This document shows, one piece after another, positions 7,363 to 15,516 of a stretch of DNA of 35,741 bases (its first letter is position 1; each line of letters begins with the position of its first letter). The notes beneath the pieces are model-generated. The model was not told the origin of the DNA and did not search any database. It saw nothing but the letters and a program-made list of their open reading frames with translations. Made by a program: the position numbers and the translations under genes. Source of the DNA: a virus; the IMG/VR virus record IMGVR_UViG_3300042923_000268, positions 1 to 35,741 of that record; one strand, 5' to 3'.

Positions 7363-8725
7363 ACGTCTCACTCCTCAACCATCCCGGGATAACGATCGGA
7401 CGTTGCGGCTCGTATACCGTTACATCCCGATCGGCGGACCGTATGGACTCTGATGTAATTTCTTTGGTGTAGTGGACCATCTCTGCGACCATCTTCCGGA
7501 AGTCTGCTTCTTTGCGTTTGATGTTCTCGGCCGTCGCCCCTTCGAGCGAAGACGTGATCATCTTCACGTTGACGGGACGCGTCTGGCCAAAACGATAACA
7601 TCGGCGAATTGCCTGGAAGACTTGTTCGAAGCTATCCGATAGTCCGACGAATGCCATGTTCGCGCAATGCTGCCAATTCATCCCAAACCCTGCTATCTTG
7701 GGCTTGGTGATCAGCACGCGGATCTTGCCTGCCGAGAAGTCGAGCATGGCTTTCTCCTTGACCGCGGACTTATCAGAACCAGTTACCTGAACAGCACCCG
7801 GAATCGCAGCTGTCAGCATTTCAGATTCGACATTCAGATCGCACCAGACGATAAACGTCTCATCGGAGTTATTGACGAGCTCCGCACAGGCCGCAACGCG
7901 CTCCTCGACAGTCTGCCGCCGCGCTTTCTGCCTTTGAGATAACGTCTTGGCCGGCTCTCCTTCAACCTCGATGACCAAGTCCTCAACAGTAAGCGGAGGA
8001 AGAATATAAGCACCGTCGTCATAACCGAGATCGGACGGCTTCTCCAGTACGACGCCCCAGGACGCGACCCAACTCCAGAATGCATCTTCCGCATGTCCTT
8101 TGAGCCGCCATTTGCTTGTGTCGCCGCCGTCGTGGACGAAGAACATAGATAGCATCTCTGAACGGCCCATGACACCAAGGAACTCAGCATGGTTGCCAAT
8201 CTCCATGAAATCATTCGGCGCCGGCGTAGCGGTACATGCGAGCCGATATGGCGTAAAGGCAAATGACTCGATCAGATCCGTTCGAATCTTACCTGTGAAG
8301 GATTTAAGGATAGAGCTCTCGTCCAGGACGATGCCTTCTAGTAAGATAGGTTCGAACTTGTGAAGCATCTCGTAATTGGCGATATTGATGCCGGGCTTAA
8401 CGTCGTCATGACTCCGGCATAGCGTGATCTCGTACCCAAGCTCCGCACCTTCGCGGACAGTCTGCGCGGCGACGGCCAGCGGAGCTAGGATAAGGACATC
8501 CCCGCCAGTGAGACGGTGAACGTTCATCGCCCATTCGATCTGCATCCGACTCTTACCTAACCCTGTCCCCGCGAAGATCGCGGAGCGCCCGCGTCGTAAT
8601 GCCCAACGGACGATATCCTTCTGGAAGTCGAACAGGCTGCTATGAAGTGAATCGCGGTCGACGGAGAATCCGGATGGTGGGACGATGGACCGCTTGCTAT
8701 TAATGAAGGAATCGTAAGTTGTCAT
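7352..8725 (-). CDS. SF2 helicase of the methyltransferase-linked type
   Basis: A 457-residue DEAD/DEAH-type helicase distinct from the SNF2 protein further down the operon. It shows Walker A GTGLGKS (53-59), motif II DESS (135-138), motif III TATPAPND (165-172) and motif VI IRRCYRFGQTRPV near residue 395. The ATG at 8725 overlaps the stop of the C5 methyltransferase (ATGA) and has GGGAGG upstream. It lies between two DNA methyltransferases, a grouping often seen in phages. It could couple methylation to DNA translocation, or simply serve replication. The role is inferred from context. Confidence 0.88.
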   Translation of the reverse strand: MTTYDSFINSKRSIVPPSGFSVDRDSLHSSLFDFQKDIVRWALRRGRSAIFAGTGLGKSRMQIEWAMNVHRLTGGDVLILAPLAVAAQTVREGAELGYEITLCRSHDDVKPGINIANYEMLHKFEPILLEGIVLDESSILKSFTGKIRTDLIESFAFTPYRLACTATPAPNDFMEIGNHAEFLGVMGRSEMLSMFFVHDGGDTSKWRLKGHAEDAFWSWVASWGVVLEKPSDLGYDDGAYILPPLTVEDLVIEVEGEPAKTLSQRQKARRQTVEERVAACAELVNNSDETFIVWCDLNVESEMLTAAIPGAVQVTGSDKSAVKEKAMLDFSAGKIRVLITKPKIAGFGMNWQHCANMAFVGLSDSFEQVFQAIRRCYRFGQTRPVNVKMITSSLEGATAENIKRKEADFRKMVAEMVHYTKEITSESIRSADRDVTVYEPQRPIVIPGWLRSETFAS

Positions 8726-9690
8726 GCAAGCATCGCCTCCCACTCTTGAATTTGTAATGCATCGAATATTGCTTCTAATACCTGGACGACGATGCTGTTT
8801 CCGGCGAGCTTGTAGAGAGATGCGTTTCTCTTGCCTTCTTGGGTTGGGAACTCTTTGAGCGCTTGGTTAAAGTCTTCGTCGCTGAACCCCATTAACCGCC
8901 AACACTCGCGCTCCGTAAGATACCGGTACGTTCCACCCTCCTGCCTGATGATGCCGGCATTGGGACAACGATCCTGCCTGGTGCTGATCGTCCAACACCT
9001 ATCGTCAATTACATCTAACGGTCGGTACTTCCATTTCACACCAGGGTTAAACTCTTTGATCCGGTTGACCATTGACGGAATGTTGACCTGATACTGTTCT
9101 CCGGTTACGTCCGGTTCCAAGTACATGTTGATGTGACCGGCAGGTGTTTGTTTCAACCGTGAGAAATCAAAGTGTCGCATTCCCAACAAACTGACCGTGT
9201 ATACCCTCTCGCGCCCCTGTGGAATTCCGAAATCCATCGCGTTCAGAACCTCAAAGCTATTTGTGTATCCAAGTTCGGTCATGCGCTTTAGATACTTGCT
9301 GAAGCTGTGAATCATGTCCCGATCCAGTACGCCTTTAACGTTCTCCCAAACTACAACCTTCGGCTTCCAGGCTCCCATATGCTCGATGATTCGCAGTGTC
9401 TCAAACATGAGTGAGCTGCGCGTCTTGTCCTCGTCTTTCCCGCCCAATCGAATACCGGCCCGCGAGAAGTCTTGGCATGGGCTTCCGTGTACGAGGATGT
9501 CCGGGCATAGATTCCATCCGACTACCGACTGCGGTTTGTGAAGATGGTCGTACATGGCGTTGTAGGCTCGTACTGCTTTCTCGTCGATCTCCACGTAATC
9601 TATTGATTTATGGTCGATACCCAGATTTATTAGAGCTTTCCTCGGTGCACCGATACCCCCAAATAGCTCAAGGATTTTAATCACGTACAT
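8722..9690 (-). CDS. C5-cytosine DNA methyltransferase
   Basis: A 322-residue type II style cytosine-5 methyltransferase. All main motifs are present: FGGIGA (10-15) for AdoMet, SPCQDFS with catalytic C72, ENV (116-118), QGRERVYTV (158-166) and a C-terminal AGNSIVVQVLEAI. The variable target-recognition segment lies between about 175 and 265, and its target cannot be read from sequence. The ATG at 9690 overlaps the polymerase stop (TGATG) and follows AAGGA. No restriction nuclease is nearby, so it is probably an orphan enzyme that masks phage DNA from host restriction systems. Confidence 0.92.
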   Translation of the reverse strand: MYVIKILELFGGIGAPRKALINLGIDHKSIDYVEIDEKAVRAYNAMYDHLHKPQSVVGWNLCPDILVHGSPCQDFSRAGIRLGGKDEDKTRSSLMFETLRIIEHMGAWKPKVVVWENVKGVLDRDMIHSFSKYLKRMTELGYTNSFEVLNAMDFGIPQGRERVYTVSLLGMRHFDFSRLKQTPAGHINMYLEPDVTGEQYQVNIPSMVNRIKEFNPGVKWKYRPLDVIDDRCWTISTRQDRCPNAGIIRQEGGTYRYLTERECWRLMGFSDEDFNQALKEFPTQEGKRNASLYKLAGNSIVVQVLEAIFDALQIQEWEAMLA

Positions 9691-11645
9691 CAATCCTTCA
9701 TATAGAATGTAGTTTCAAAGCCTGCCGCGCTAAGCGGTAGCCCCGGCGCCCAGTCAATCGGCCGGCTCATGATCGATGTCACGTCATCAACAAGCGCATC
9801 ATTATCCCAAGGCACATCAAGAACGACCTCATCGTGTACGTGTAGCGGAATAACGTAGCCGTCTTCATCCAGTCGCATTAGGCTCTCAGCTAAACAATCC
9901 CGGGCGATGGCTTGTACCAAGTTCTCGACAAGTGTTCCGCCCCATGTCCTCTGCTGTGACCATTGATTCCGGTCATCTAGAGCGAAGAAGGTTAGTCCGT
10001 CCTTGTTGAACTTCGTATCGTGCTTAATTGCCGCTTGCGGGTAAGCGAGGCTGTGACCACTTGGTAAGTCCGCGAACAACGTTCCTGCCTCGTAACGATA
10101 CTGCACACCGTGTGCCAGCTTGACGGTCGACTTCATCCTCACCGCTTCCATTGCGGCTTCCTCGGCACGATACCAAAGCTTCCGGATATTCGGATTCGCC
10201 TGCCTCCACTGCTTGACCAAGCCATCGTACTGATCCTCCGGAATCTCCTTGCCCTTATCCATTTTCGCTAGAGCCGCAGCGCCGCCGCCGAATCCGCAGG
10301 CGAGCGTCGCCACTTTACCTGGTGCGCGGAATCGATAATTCTCTTGGCCCTTAGCAATGGTCTCGAATGCGATCCCGAACATACGCGCCGCGGTTGCTTC
10401 GTATATCTTGCCGTGTCCCTTAAATACGTCTAGTACCCAATGCTCGTCCGCAAGCCACGCGATGACGCGAGCCTCAATGGCCGCGAAGTCCGAGACGATG
10501 AAACGGCAACCTTCGGACGGGATAAGCGCGGTACGAACCAGTTGAGACATAACGAACGGCGGAGCGCCGAATAGCATTTCAAGGAAATCAAATTCCCCGT
10601 TAAGCAATGTCTCCCGCGCAAGCTCCAAGTCATTAAGATGGTTCTGCGGAAGGTTATGCATCTGCACGATCCGCCCCGCCCAGCGCCATGTCCGGTTAGC
10701 CCCGCAGAACTGGAGAATCCCCCGGACCCGATCATCCGCGCAGATCGTCCGCGCCATTGCATCGTATTTACTGTTGCTCGTCTTGCCCATCTCCTGCCGG
10801 AGCTCGAGCGCCCTGCGAGTCTCGTCATTCGGCGCGGCATCCAGCAACACGTCCATAAATTCTTTAGCGAGACTGTCAGCTGGCAGACCGTTATCAGTAA
10901 GCCACGCCTTGAGCTGGGCATCGCTGTTCGGGTTATCGAGCCCGGTCAGTTCCTTCGCTTCGTCGATCATGCGTTCCTTGTACTGAGCCCCGCAGGTGAT
11001 CGCGTTTTCCACGAATGCCCGGTTGATCCGGACGCCGCGATCGTTAATCCGCTGATCGAGCGCCCATAGCTTCCACTCCTTCTCCGGGACAGGGAAGCGC
11101 TCCAGCTTCTTACGGACCGCTCGCTCGACGACAACGTCCTGCACGCAGTAGGCTTTGTAATCCTCCCACTTCTCGGGCTCATGATGCGGATAGTTCCGCT
11201 CGCGCTGGCCGTTGACCTTAGTCGGCTTACACGGGACGGAGAAATATTTGATCAAGGCTTTTCCCTTGGTGTCCTTCTGGGCGTCCAGGTTAAGAACCGC
11301 CGCCGTGCTTCCCAAGTTCCCGGGTAAGCCAAGAGCTAGAGAATGGACTGACGTACACCGCCAAGCTACAGGATCGCAGACGATGCCGAAATGCTTCGCG
11401 ATACAGGTCCGCTCGAACGCTGCGTTAAATGCTGTCTTAATAACCTTTGGATTAACCAAGTCGTTCATAACTTTTTCCGGCAGATCCTCGAACGAGGTCA
11501 GATCGACAAGCGTGACCGGCTCGTCATCGTAAGCGTAGGCGAATAGGAGAATCTCGAAGTCCGGCGCTTCGACGTATCGGTAAACGCCGGACTTGAGAAG
11601 GTCGATGCTGCTGTATGTCTCGATGTCGATTTGGAGGACGGTCAT
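9690..11645 (-). CDS. Family A DNA polymerase (phage replicative)
   Basis: A 651-residue DNA polymerase I-like enzyme with proofreading and polymerase domains. Exonuclease motifs are DIE (D7, E9), NAAFERTC near 73-80 and YCVQDVV with D169. Polymerase motif A is SDFAAIEAR (D385), motif B spans about 438-454 (FRAPGKVATLACGFG) and motif C is HDE at 603-605. There is no 5' nuclease domain, as usual for phages. I start at the ATG at 11645 behind AGAGG because this puts the first exonuclease motif at its normal distance. The frame stays open upstream to 11792. It is the likely replicative enzyme, working with the VapE protein and the DUF2815 binding protein. Confidence 0.93.
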   Translation of the reverse strand: MTVLQIDIETYSSIDLLKSGVYRYVEAPDFEILLFAYAYDDEPVTLVDLTSFEDLPEKVMNDLVNPKVIKTAFNAAFERTCIAKHFGIVCDPVAWRCTSVHSLALGLPGNLGSTAAVLNLDAQKDTKGKALIKYFSVPCKPTKVNGQRERNYPHHEPEKWEDYKAYCVQDVVVERAVRKKLERFPVPEKEWKLWALDQRINDRGVRINRAFVENAITCGAQYKERMIDEAKELTGLDNPNSDAQLKAWLTDNGLPADSLAKEFMDVLLDAAPNDETRRALELRQEMGKTSNSKYDAMARTICADDRVRGILQFCGANRTWRWAGRIVQMHNLPQNHLNDLELARETLLNGEFDFLEMLFGAPPFVMSQLVRTALIPSEGCRFIVSDFAAIEARVIAWLADEHWVLDVFKGHGKIYEATAARMFGIAFETIAKGQENYRFRAPGKVATLACGFGGGAAALAKMDKGKEIPEDQYDGLVKQWRQANPNIRKLWYRAEEAAMEAVRMKSTVKLAHGVQYRYEAGTLFADLPSGHSLAYPQAAIKHDTKFNKDGLTFFALDDRNQWSQQRTWGGTLVENLVQAIARDCLAESLMRLDEDGYVIPLHVHDEVVLDVPWDNDALVDDVTSIMSRPIDWAPGLPLSAAGFETTFYMKD

Positions 11646-11792
11646 AGGCTTTTTCCTCTGCTCTGAAATGTATACTTTTTCATGCATATTGGAATTTTTC
11701 TTAAGATACTCGTAAAACTCAGTGGCTTTTCCTTCGATATCAAACACGCCCCAGGGTTTCGGTAGATCTTCAAATCCAACCTTCCAAATCAC
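11646..11792 (-). other. In-frame 49-codon extension upstream of the polymerase
   Basis: The polymerase frame is open for 49 more codons and begins with a GTG that overlaps the stop of the MazG-like gene (GTGA), a common sign of coupled translation. The stretch reads as plausible protein (KVGFEDLPKPWGVFDIEGKA near its start) and has no stop before the polymerase ATG. It could make a longer polymerase, or be the remains of a separate small gene that lost its stop codon. Confidence 0.4.
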
Positions 11793-12121
11793 AGCTTCTT
11801 GCCCCCGTGACGAATTGGTCGAGTCGCATTGTAAGCCATCTTCTCGCGGATCGCCGCCTCGAGATCAATGCCGAGATGACCGCAAGTATCGAATATCCGA
11901 ATAACCGTGTCCGCCAGCTCCGTCGGTATGCCGCAAGGCTTGTCTCCTTCGTACCAAATTTCCGTAAAGCCTTTGCCGTTCCGGTGATCCTCCAGCGCTT
12001 CGGACAGTTCCGAATGCATTAGGGCGATGACTTCGCCGAAGCTTCTCGGCTCCTCGTACCAACCTTTATTGATGGCGTTATGGTGCGCCGCTTGAACATA
12101 CTCTTTAATTGATATAGGCAT
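11789..12121 (-). CDS. MazG-like nucleotide pyrophosphohydrolase
   Basis: A 110-residue all-alpha NTP pyrophosphatase of the phage MazG-like group. The metal-binding helices are recognisable as MHSELSEALED (E38, E41/E44) and GIPTELADTVIRI (E68, D71), followed by the KMAYNATRPIRHGGK ending that marks the subgroup. Such enzymes hydrolyse (d)NTPs or alarmones and may keep the infected cell's nucleotide pool favourable. The ATG has GGGAGG upstream and the stop overlaps a possible GTG start of the polymerase extension. The substrate is not known. Confidence 0.85.
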   Translation of the reverse strand: MPISIKEYVQAAHHNAINKGWYEEPRSFGEVIALMHSELSEALEDHRNGKGFTEIWYEGDKPCGIPTELADTVIRIFDTCGHLGIDLEAAIREKMAYNATRPIRHGGKKL

Positions 12122-12150
12122 TTATATCTTCCTCCCGGATGTTTTGATAG

Positions 12151-12180
12151 AGAAAGGGGACCCTTGCGGAATCCCCTCTC
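12151..12180 (-). terminator. GC-rich hairpin between ssDNA-binding and MazG-like genes
   Basis: On the minus strand GGGGA (complement of 12172-12176) pairs with TCCCC (complement of 12156-12160), extended by GAGA/TCTC, then TTTCTCTATC. The T-run is poor, so this may only attenuate transcription or stabilise the upstream message after a highly expressed binding-protein gene. Confidence 0.35.
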
Positions 12181-12185
12181 GTTGG

Positions 12186-12773
12186 TTAATTCATGTAGTC
12201 GTCATCGTCACCGTCGTCGAACTCTTCGTTCGCGAAGTCGTCATTCACGTTCGAGCGTCCGCCGAGGAAGTCGCCATCTTGCACCTTGACCACGTTGTTC
12301 AGGCCAGCCGCGACGCCGCGGTTACCCTTCGCATCGAACGGATAGAAGTTGAGCGACACTTTTGCGTAGCAGCCGGAGTAGACTTCCGTCGTGTCCGTGA
12401 TCTCCGCAAACTTCGTCTTGCCGTTCGCGTCCTTGCCGATCGGCTTCGCGATTCCCGGCTTGTTCTTGCTGGAAGCATTCAGGAAGTAATGACCCGCGTA
12501 GGCTTCATCGTCCGGACGCTCCTCGTCTCCATCACGGAGAGGGGTCTTGCAGTTCGCCGGGATCTTACCGCCCCATTTGCTCTTGCCCTGTTCCTTGGCT
12601 GCATCGATCGCCGCTTTGATCTTGCGAAGCGTCTCCTTGTCGGACTTCGGAATCAGGATCGCCGTGCTGAACTTCGCGTCGCCGCCGTCCATAGATTGCG
12701 CTTCAAAGATGTGAGTGTAAGAAAGACGTACCTTGCCTGTGATTACTTTCGTTGCTGTGTTGTCGATTGCCAT
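12186..12773 (-). CDS. DUF2815 single-stranded DNA-binding protein
   Basis: A 195-residue DUF2815 protein, the ssDNA-binding protein of many Gram-positive phages. Evidence includes the opening TGKVRLSYTHIFEAQSMDGG, the central GHYFLNASSKNKPGI and SGCYAKVSLNFYPFDAKGN, and a strongly acidic C-terminal tail (NEEFDDGDDDD) like that of SSB proteins. The ATG at 12773 has AAAGGAG upstream. It stands directly after the DUF2800 gene, its usual partner. The reading frame remains open upstream for 62 codons, described separately. It should coat single strands during replication. Confidence 0.87.
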   Translation of the reverse strand: MAIDNTATKVITGKVRLSYTHIFEAQSMDGGDAKFSTAILIPKSDKETLRKIKAAIDAAKEQGKSKWGGKIPANCKTPLRDGDEERPDDEAYAGHYFLNASSKNKPGIAKPIGKDANGKTKFAEITDTTEVYSGCYAKVSLNFYPFDAKGNRGVAAGLNNVVKVQDGDFLGGRSNVNDDFANEEFDDGDDDDYMN

Positions 12774-12959
12774 GATGTGGTTGCTCCTTTGAGTGTGGGT
12801 TTTTTGAGTTGTGACTTTCCGTATTTCAAACCGCCATTTATAGGCGGACTTGCCGATTCTATTGAAAAGCTTGTTCCAAGCCTTTTTCTTAGATGGCTCG
12901 GCGATTCCGAAGCAGAATCGCTTTGACCAAGTGCTGTAAATGCCCCATTGATCCGTCAA
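12774..12959 (-). other. In-frame 62-codon extension upstream of the DUF2815 gene
   Basis: From a TTG overlapping the DUF2800 stop (TTGA) the frame runs without a stop into the DUF2815 gene. The translated stretch looks protein-like, with phrases such as KRFCFGIAEPSKKKAWN and SAYKWRFEIRKV, rather than random. It may be a small separate protein fused by loss of its stop, or an alternative N-terminus. The internal ATG with AAAGGAG is the more probable main start. Confidence 0.4.
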
Positions 12960-14146
12960 TCGAAATCCTCTCCCGCAAAATCTCCGTCAACGCTATTAAG
13001 CTCTAACCGCTTGTCCGTCTCAGGAACGAGAACCGGCTTACCATTCGGCTTAACGATTAGGCCGTCAAGTAGTGCCGCTAGATCCTTCTTGCCGACGTTC
13101 TTCTCCAGATCGCCGATTCCGAATAGCTCCTGCGGCTTGAGATACTTCGACGCGTCCACCTTAGCGGCTTCCAGCGCCTTCTTGGCTGCATCCTTGTCAG
13201 TGATGGTTCGATTGCTCCGACCCTCCACTAGCTTCCAGTGTGGGAATCGTACGCCGTTCTTGGCTTGTTCGAATGCGTAATCCTCGACGTCCTTTGCCCA
13301 GACCTTAAGCTGTTCAGCGACGAACAGTATCGAACCGATCTCGTCCGGGTCAAGCAGCGCCGGATCCTTGAACTCGTGAGCCAGTGCCTTCATGTTCTCG
13401 TCAGCACGGACGCGGCAATTGCCTTTCGCCTTACACCAGCGACAATGGCTACCTGGTTTGTACTCGCCTTCTCCGGCGTATGCCAGCACGGCCGCAGGCT
13501 TAACGATTGTCTCCGCCCACTCTAGTAACTCGTCGACCGGGAGAGTGTCCGTGCTCACGTCATCGAGACGCGGCTGTACGATCGTCATATGAATCTCGCG
13601 AATGTCGTACAGGTAATTCCAGCTCGACCAGGCGCCGAGCCCGTAAAGGCGAATCTGCGGGTTATCGATCGCACTAACCGGAACGCCTTTGCCGTACTTC
13701 AGGTCGATAACCTCCAGTACGCCGTCAGCGATCAGGACGACATCCCCAATCCCTTTGCCTTCCGGTACCCACTCCGAGAAGTCCGCCATTTCCTCTAATA
13801 GAATGACGGCATCGGATGACCGAGACTTAGCGGCCATGAAGCGTTCCTCGACGATCTCGACGTAATCGTTCACGGCGTTCTCCATCTCAGGACCGTACAT
13901 CGGCTTAGCCATTATTACTTCGAGTTCACGATCCAGTGTTTTCCTCCGAACAGAATTGCAAGGAATCAGCCGGCGCCGAAGCTTTACCTCTGACAGCTCA
14001 TGCGCCAGTGTCCCCTCGTCGGCGTACTCGCTCCGCTTATCAGTGATGCCGTCCTGCAGGCGAGCGCTCGGAGTACAGTTAATCCACTGGCTCGCCTTGG
14101 ACGCACCTAGTAAAGCGTGAGCGCGCTCTGCATGGGCTTGGGTCAT
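12956..14146 (-). CDS. DUF2800 protein, RecB/Cas4-like PD-(D/E)xK nuclease
   Basis: A 396-residue DUF2800 protein. The nuclease core reads G134-D135, then E145-V-I-D148-L-K150 and Q164 in PQIRLY. C24 near the N-terminus together with C235-x2-C238-x5-C244 could hold an iron-sulfur cluster as in Cas4 and AddB. The neighbouring DUF2815 binding protein suggests a recombination or replication exonuclease pair. Start and stop are coupled to neighbours (ATGA upstream, TTGA downstream). The catalytic residues appear intact. Function comes from the fold, since family members are little studied. Confidence 0.85.
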   Translation of the reverse strand: MTQAHAERAHALLGASKASQWINCTPSARLQDGITDKRSEYADEGTLAHELSEVKLRRRLIPCNSVRRKTLDRELEVIMAKPMYGPEMENAVNDYVEIVEERFMAAKSRSSDAVILLEEMADFSEWVPEGKGIGDVVLIADGVLEVIDLKYGKGVPVSAIDNPQIRLYGLGAWSSWNYLYDIREIHMTIVQPRLDDVSTDTLPVDELLEWAETIVKPAAVLAYAGEGEYKPGSHCRWCKAKGNCRVRADENMKALAHEFKDPALLDPDEIGSILFVAEQLKVWAKDVEDYAFEQAKNGVRFPHWKLVEGRSNRTITDKDAAKKALEAAKVDASKYLKPQELFGIGDLEKNVGKKDLAALLDGLIVKPNGKPVLVPETDKRLELNSVDGDFAGEDFD

Positions 14147-14574
14147 AGTGCTTGCAGTTCCGCGAGGAACTCGACTCGTTGATCTGCTGGAATGGCCGTA
14201 ATGTTCGCCACGCCGTACTTCGTCAACAGAGGTTTGATCAAGGCTTTCTTATCCGCGCCTTCGTTACCCTTCGCCTGAGCCGCTGCACGCAGATCCACGT
14301 CAGTCGGAATCGGCGCTTCGTCGTCGGACGGATCTTGATCGTCACTCGCATCATCCGGACCGTCGCCATAAGGCTCGAGTTTCTGCTCTTGCTTCGACTC
14401 CTCGGGTTTAACCGCCTCCGGCTTCGTGGTCGAACGGGTACGAGTAGCCTTTGGCGCTTCGGCCGTAGCGGCCGGGGTTACAGCTTGTCCGCGAGATAAG
14501 CCGGCGGAGAAAGAAGTTAATTCGAAAAGTGCGTGTTCGGCGGTATCGCCGTTAATGATGATCTGAATAGCCAT
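14143..14574 (-). CDS. Hypothetical phage protein, low-complexity linker
   Basis: A 143-residue protein that usually accompanies DUF2800 in related phages. A short folded N-terminus (AIQIIINGDTAEHALFEL) is joined by an Ala/Thr/Lys/Glu/Asp-rich linker (about 30-90) to a small helical C-terminal domain (residues 100-143, ending RVEFLAELQAL). It may be an accessory factor for the binding protein or nuclease, inferred from position only. GGAGGC precedes the ATG, and the stop overlaps the DUF2800 start. Confidence 0.65.
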   Translation of the reverse strand: MAIQIIINGDTAEHALFELTSFSAGLSRGQAVTPAATAEAPKATRTRSTTKPEAVKPEESKQEQKLEPYGDGPDDASDDQDPSDDEAPIPTDVDLRAAAQAKGNEGADKKALIKPLLTKYGVANITAIPADQRVEFLAELQAL

Positions 14575-14600
14575 GGTGTTGTTGCCTCCTGGTGTATGAA

Positions 14601-14945
14601 TTAATCGAAGCAGTGGCTTCGGTGCTGCTGTAATTGCTCTTGAAGCATTTCGAGCTCGGTGCGGAGCCGGTCGTTCTCCTTCTCGGCATCCTTGGCGCGG
14701 AGAATTGCATACGGCCAGCCTGTACGAGCAGCGGCGATGAACTCGCAGTCATTCTCGTGTTTAGGGTTGGAGACCTTCCACATTCCACGTAACGAAGCAA
14801 CCGTCAAACCGCCCGTGAAGTCAGGTCTCATTGCGGTAAAGATGGAAAAGGTATCGGTCTCCCACGCTCCCGGTGTCGCCGCCTCGCAGATCGCTAGATC
14901 CGCGTCAAGGTCCCGCGCTTCCGACTTAACGGCTGTACTCGACAT
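14601..14945 (-). CDS. Hypothetical phage protein (Ea22-like pattern)
   Basis: A 114-residue early protein. The pattern CEAATPGAWETD, then EFIAAARTGWPYAI and a C-terminal coiled coil (AKDAEKENDRLRTELEML) is one I associate with small phage proteins described as ead/Ea22-like. Their function is not established. GGAGGTG precedes the ATG, and the start overlaps the end of the upstream zinc-ribbon gene by 20 bases. Confidence 0.6.
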   Translation of the reverse strand: MSSTAVKSEARDLDADLAICEAATPGAWETDTFSIFTAMRPDFTGGLTVASLRGMWKVSNPKHENDCEFIAAARTGWPYAILRAKDAEKENDRLRTELEMLQEQLQQHRSHCFD

Positions 14946-15237
14946 CGGACACCTCCGCGGTTAACTCGGTAATACATGGCCTGCATACGTCCCGATCGTT
15001 CCACTTCTGGAGGAACTTGCTGTCCATGCGATGCCCGCAGACCTTGCAGTCTGGTTGCAGTTGAATGACGTTATAGCTGAGTACGGGACCGGACATCGCG
15101 GCGAGCTCCACGCCTTTCAAATGATCCGATGGAAAGCGAACGAGTACTGCATTGTCTTCGTACATCGATTCGTCTTCAATAAAAGCGCGGCTGGTGCCTT
15201 CACCAGCGTAATGACCGCCCAGTGCTGATCGTTGCAT
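14926..15237 (-). CDS. Small protein with zinc-ribbon Cys pairs
   Basis: A 103-residue protein with two Cys pairs, CKVCG (C64, C67) and VCRPC (C85, C88), that very probably bind one zinc ion. The first part has a short beta-rich segment (NAVLVRFPSDHLKG). I start at the ATG at 15237 because AGGAGG lies six bases upstream. The TTG two codons earlier sits too close. Function is unknown, and it may be a host-takeover protein of the early operon. Confidence 0.65.
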   Translation of the reverse strand: MQRSALGGHYAGEGTSRAFIEDESMYEDNAVLVRFPSDHLKGVELAAMSGPVLSYNVIQLQPDCKVCGHRMDSKFLQKWNDRDVCRPCITELTAEVSDVEYSR

Positions 15238-15251
15238 ACGCAACCTCCTGA

Positions 15252-15280
15252 TTTACAAATAATGAGATACGCGATATAAT
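15252..15280 (+). promoter_or_regulatory. Rightward promoter for a short RNA
   Basis: TTTACA (15252-15257) and a perfect TATAAT (15275-15280) are 17 bases apart, giving a strong sigma-A promoter that points against the surrounding leftward genes. A terminator follows about 50 bases downstream and no rightward gene is present. Confidence 0.65.
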
Positions 15281-15285
15281 GGCGG

Positions 15286-15341
15286 TGAATTGTTTACCAA
15301 GCGACCCTCACACGGATCCTACCCCGTGCTGGGGGTTTTTC
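15286..15341 (+). ncRNA. Predicted ~55-nt antisense/regulatory RNA
   Basis: Transcription from the promoter just upstream would start near 15286 and stop at the hairpin formed by ACCC (15304-15307), CACGG (15311-15315), CCGTG (15324-15328) and GGGT (15333-15336), followed by five T. The RNA would consist of about 18 unpaired bases plus the terminator hairpin. Its 3' end reaches the stop codon of a small leftward gene (15340-15474). It contains no reading frame. It could pair with the early transcript, which runs in the opposite direction. The precise ends are estimates. Confidence 0.5.
15304..15340 (+). terminator. Rho-independent terminator (rightward)
   Basis: A two-part stem, ACCC/GGGT and CACGG/CCGTG with an eight-base loop, ends in five T on the plus strand. 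On the minus strand there is no T-run, so the leftward early operon is not expected to stop here. Confidence 0.65.
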
Positions 15342-15474
15342 ATTTCCGTCTTGCTCTTACATACTCTCCACCGATAGCGATCCACCTTGCGCATCTACTC
15401 GGCTTGTACAGCCTCCACTTGTCACCCTTCGGCGTTGTTTCGCCTGCCAGCTTCCGGCGTCTAGCTTCTCCCAT
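15340..15474 (-). CDS. Small basic phage protein (44 aa)
   Basis: This short gene begins MGEARRRKLAGETT and ends GGEYVRARRK, is strongly basic, and has one Cys. An excellent GGGAGGTGA site lies eight bases before the ATG, which is the main reason to believe it. MGEARRRK is a start I associate with tiny phage proteins. It may bind nucleic acid, judging from charge alone. Its stop codon overlaps the T-run of the rightward terminator, so the mRNA and the short RNA overlap by about two bases. Confidence 0.6.
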   Translation of the reverse strand: MGEARRRKLAGETTPKGDKWRLYKPSRCARWIAIGGEYVRARRK

Positions 15475-15516
15475 GTCTCTTCTCACCTCCCTCTCAGAAT
15501 CTCACCTTACCCTGTT

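Noticed and set aside
12144-12926. Long rightward open frame of 260 codons opposite the DUF2815 gene
   Set aside because: It is the antisense shadow of a clear DUF2815 gene, with no ribosome binding site and low-plausibility protein composition.
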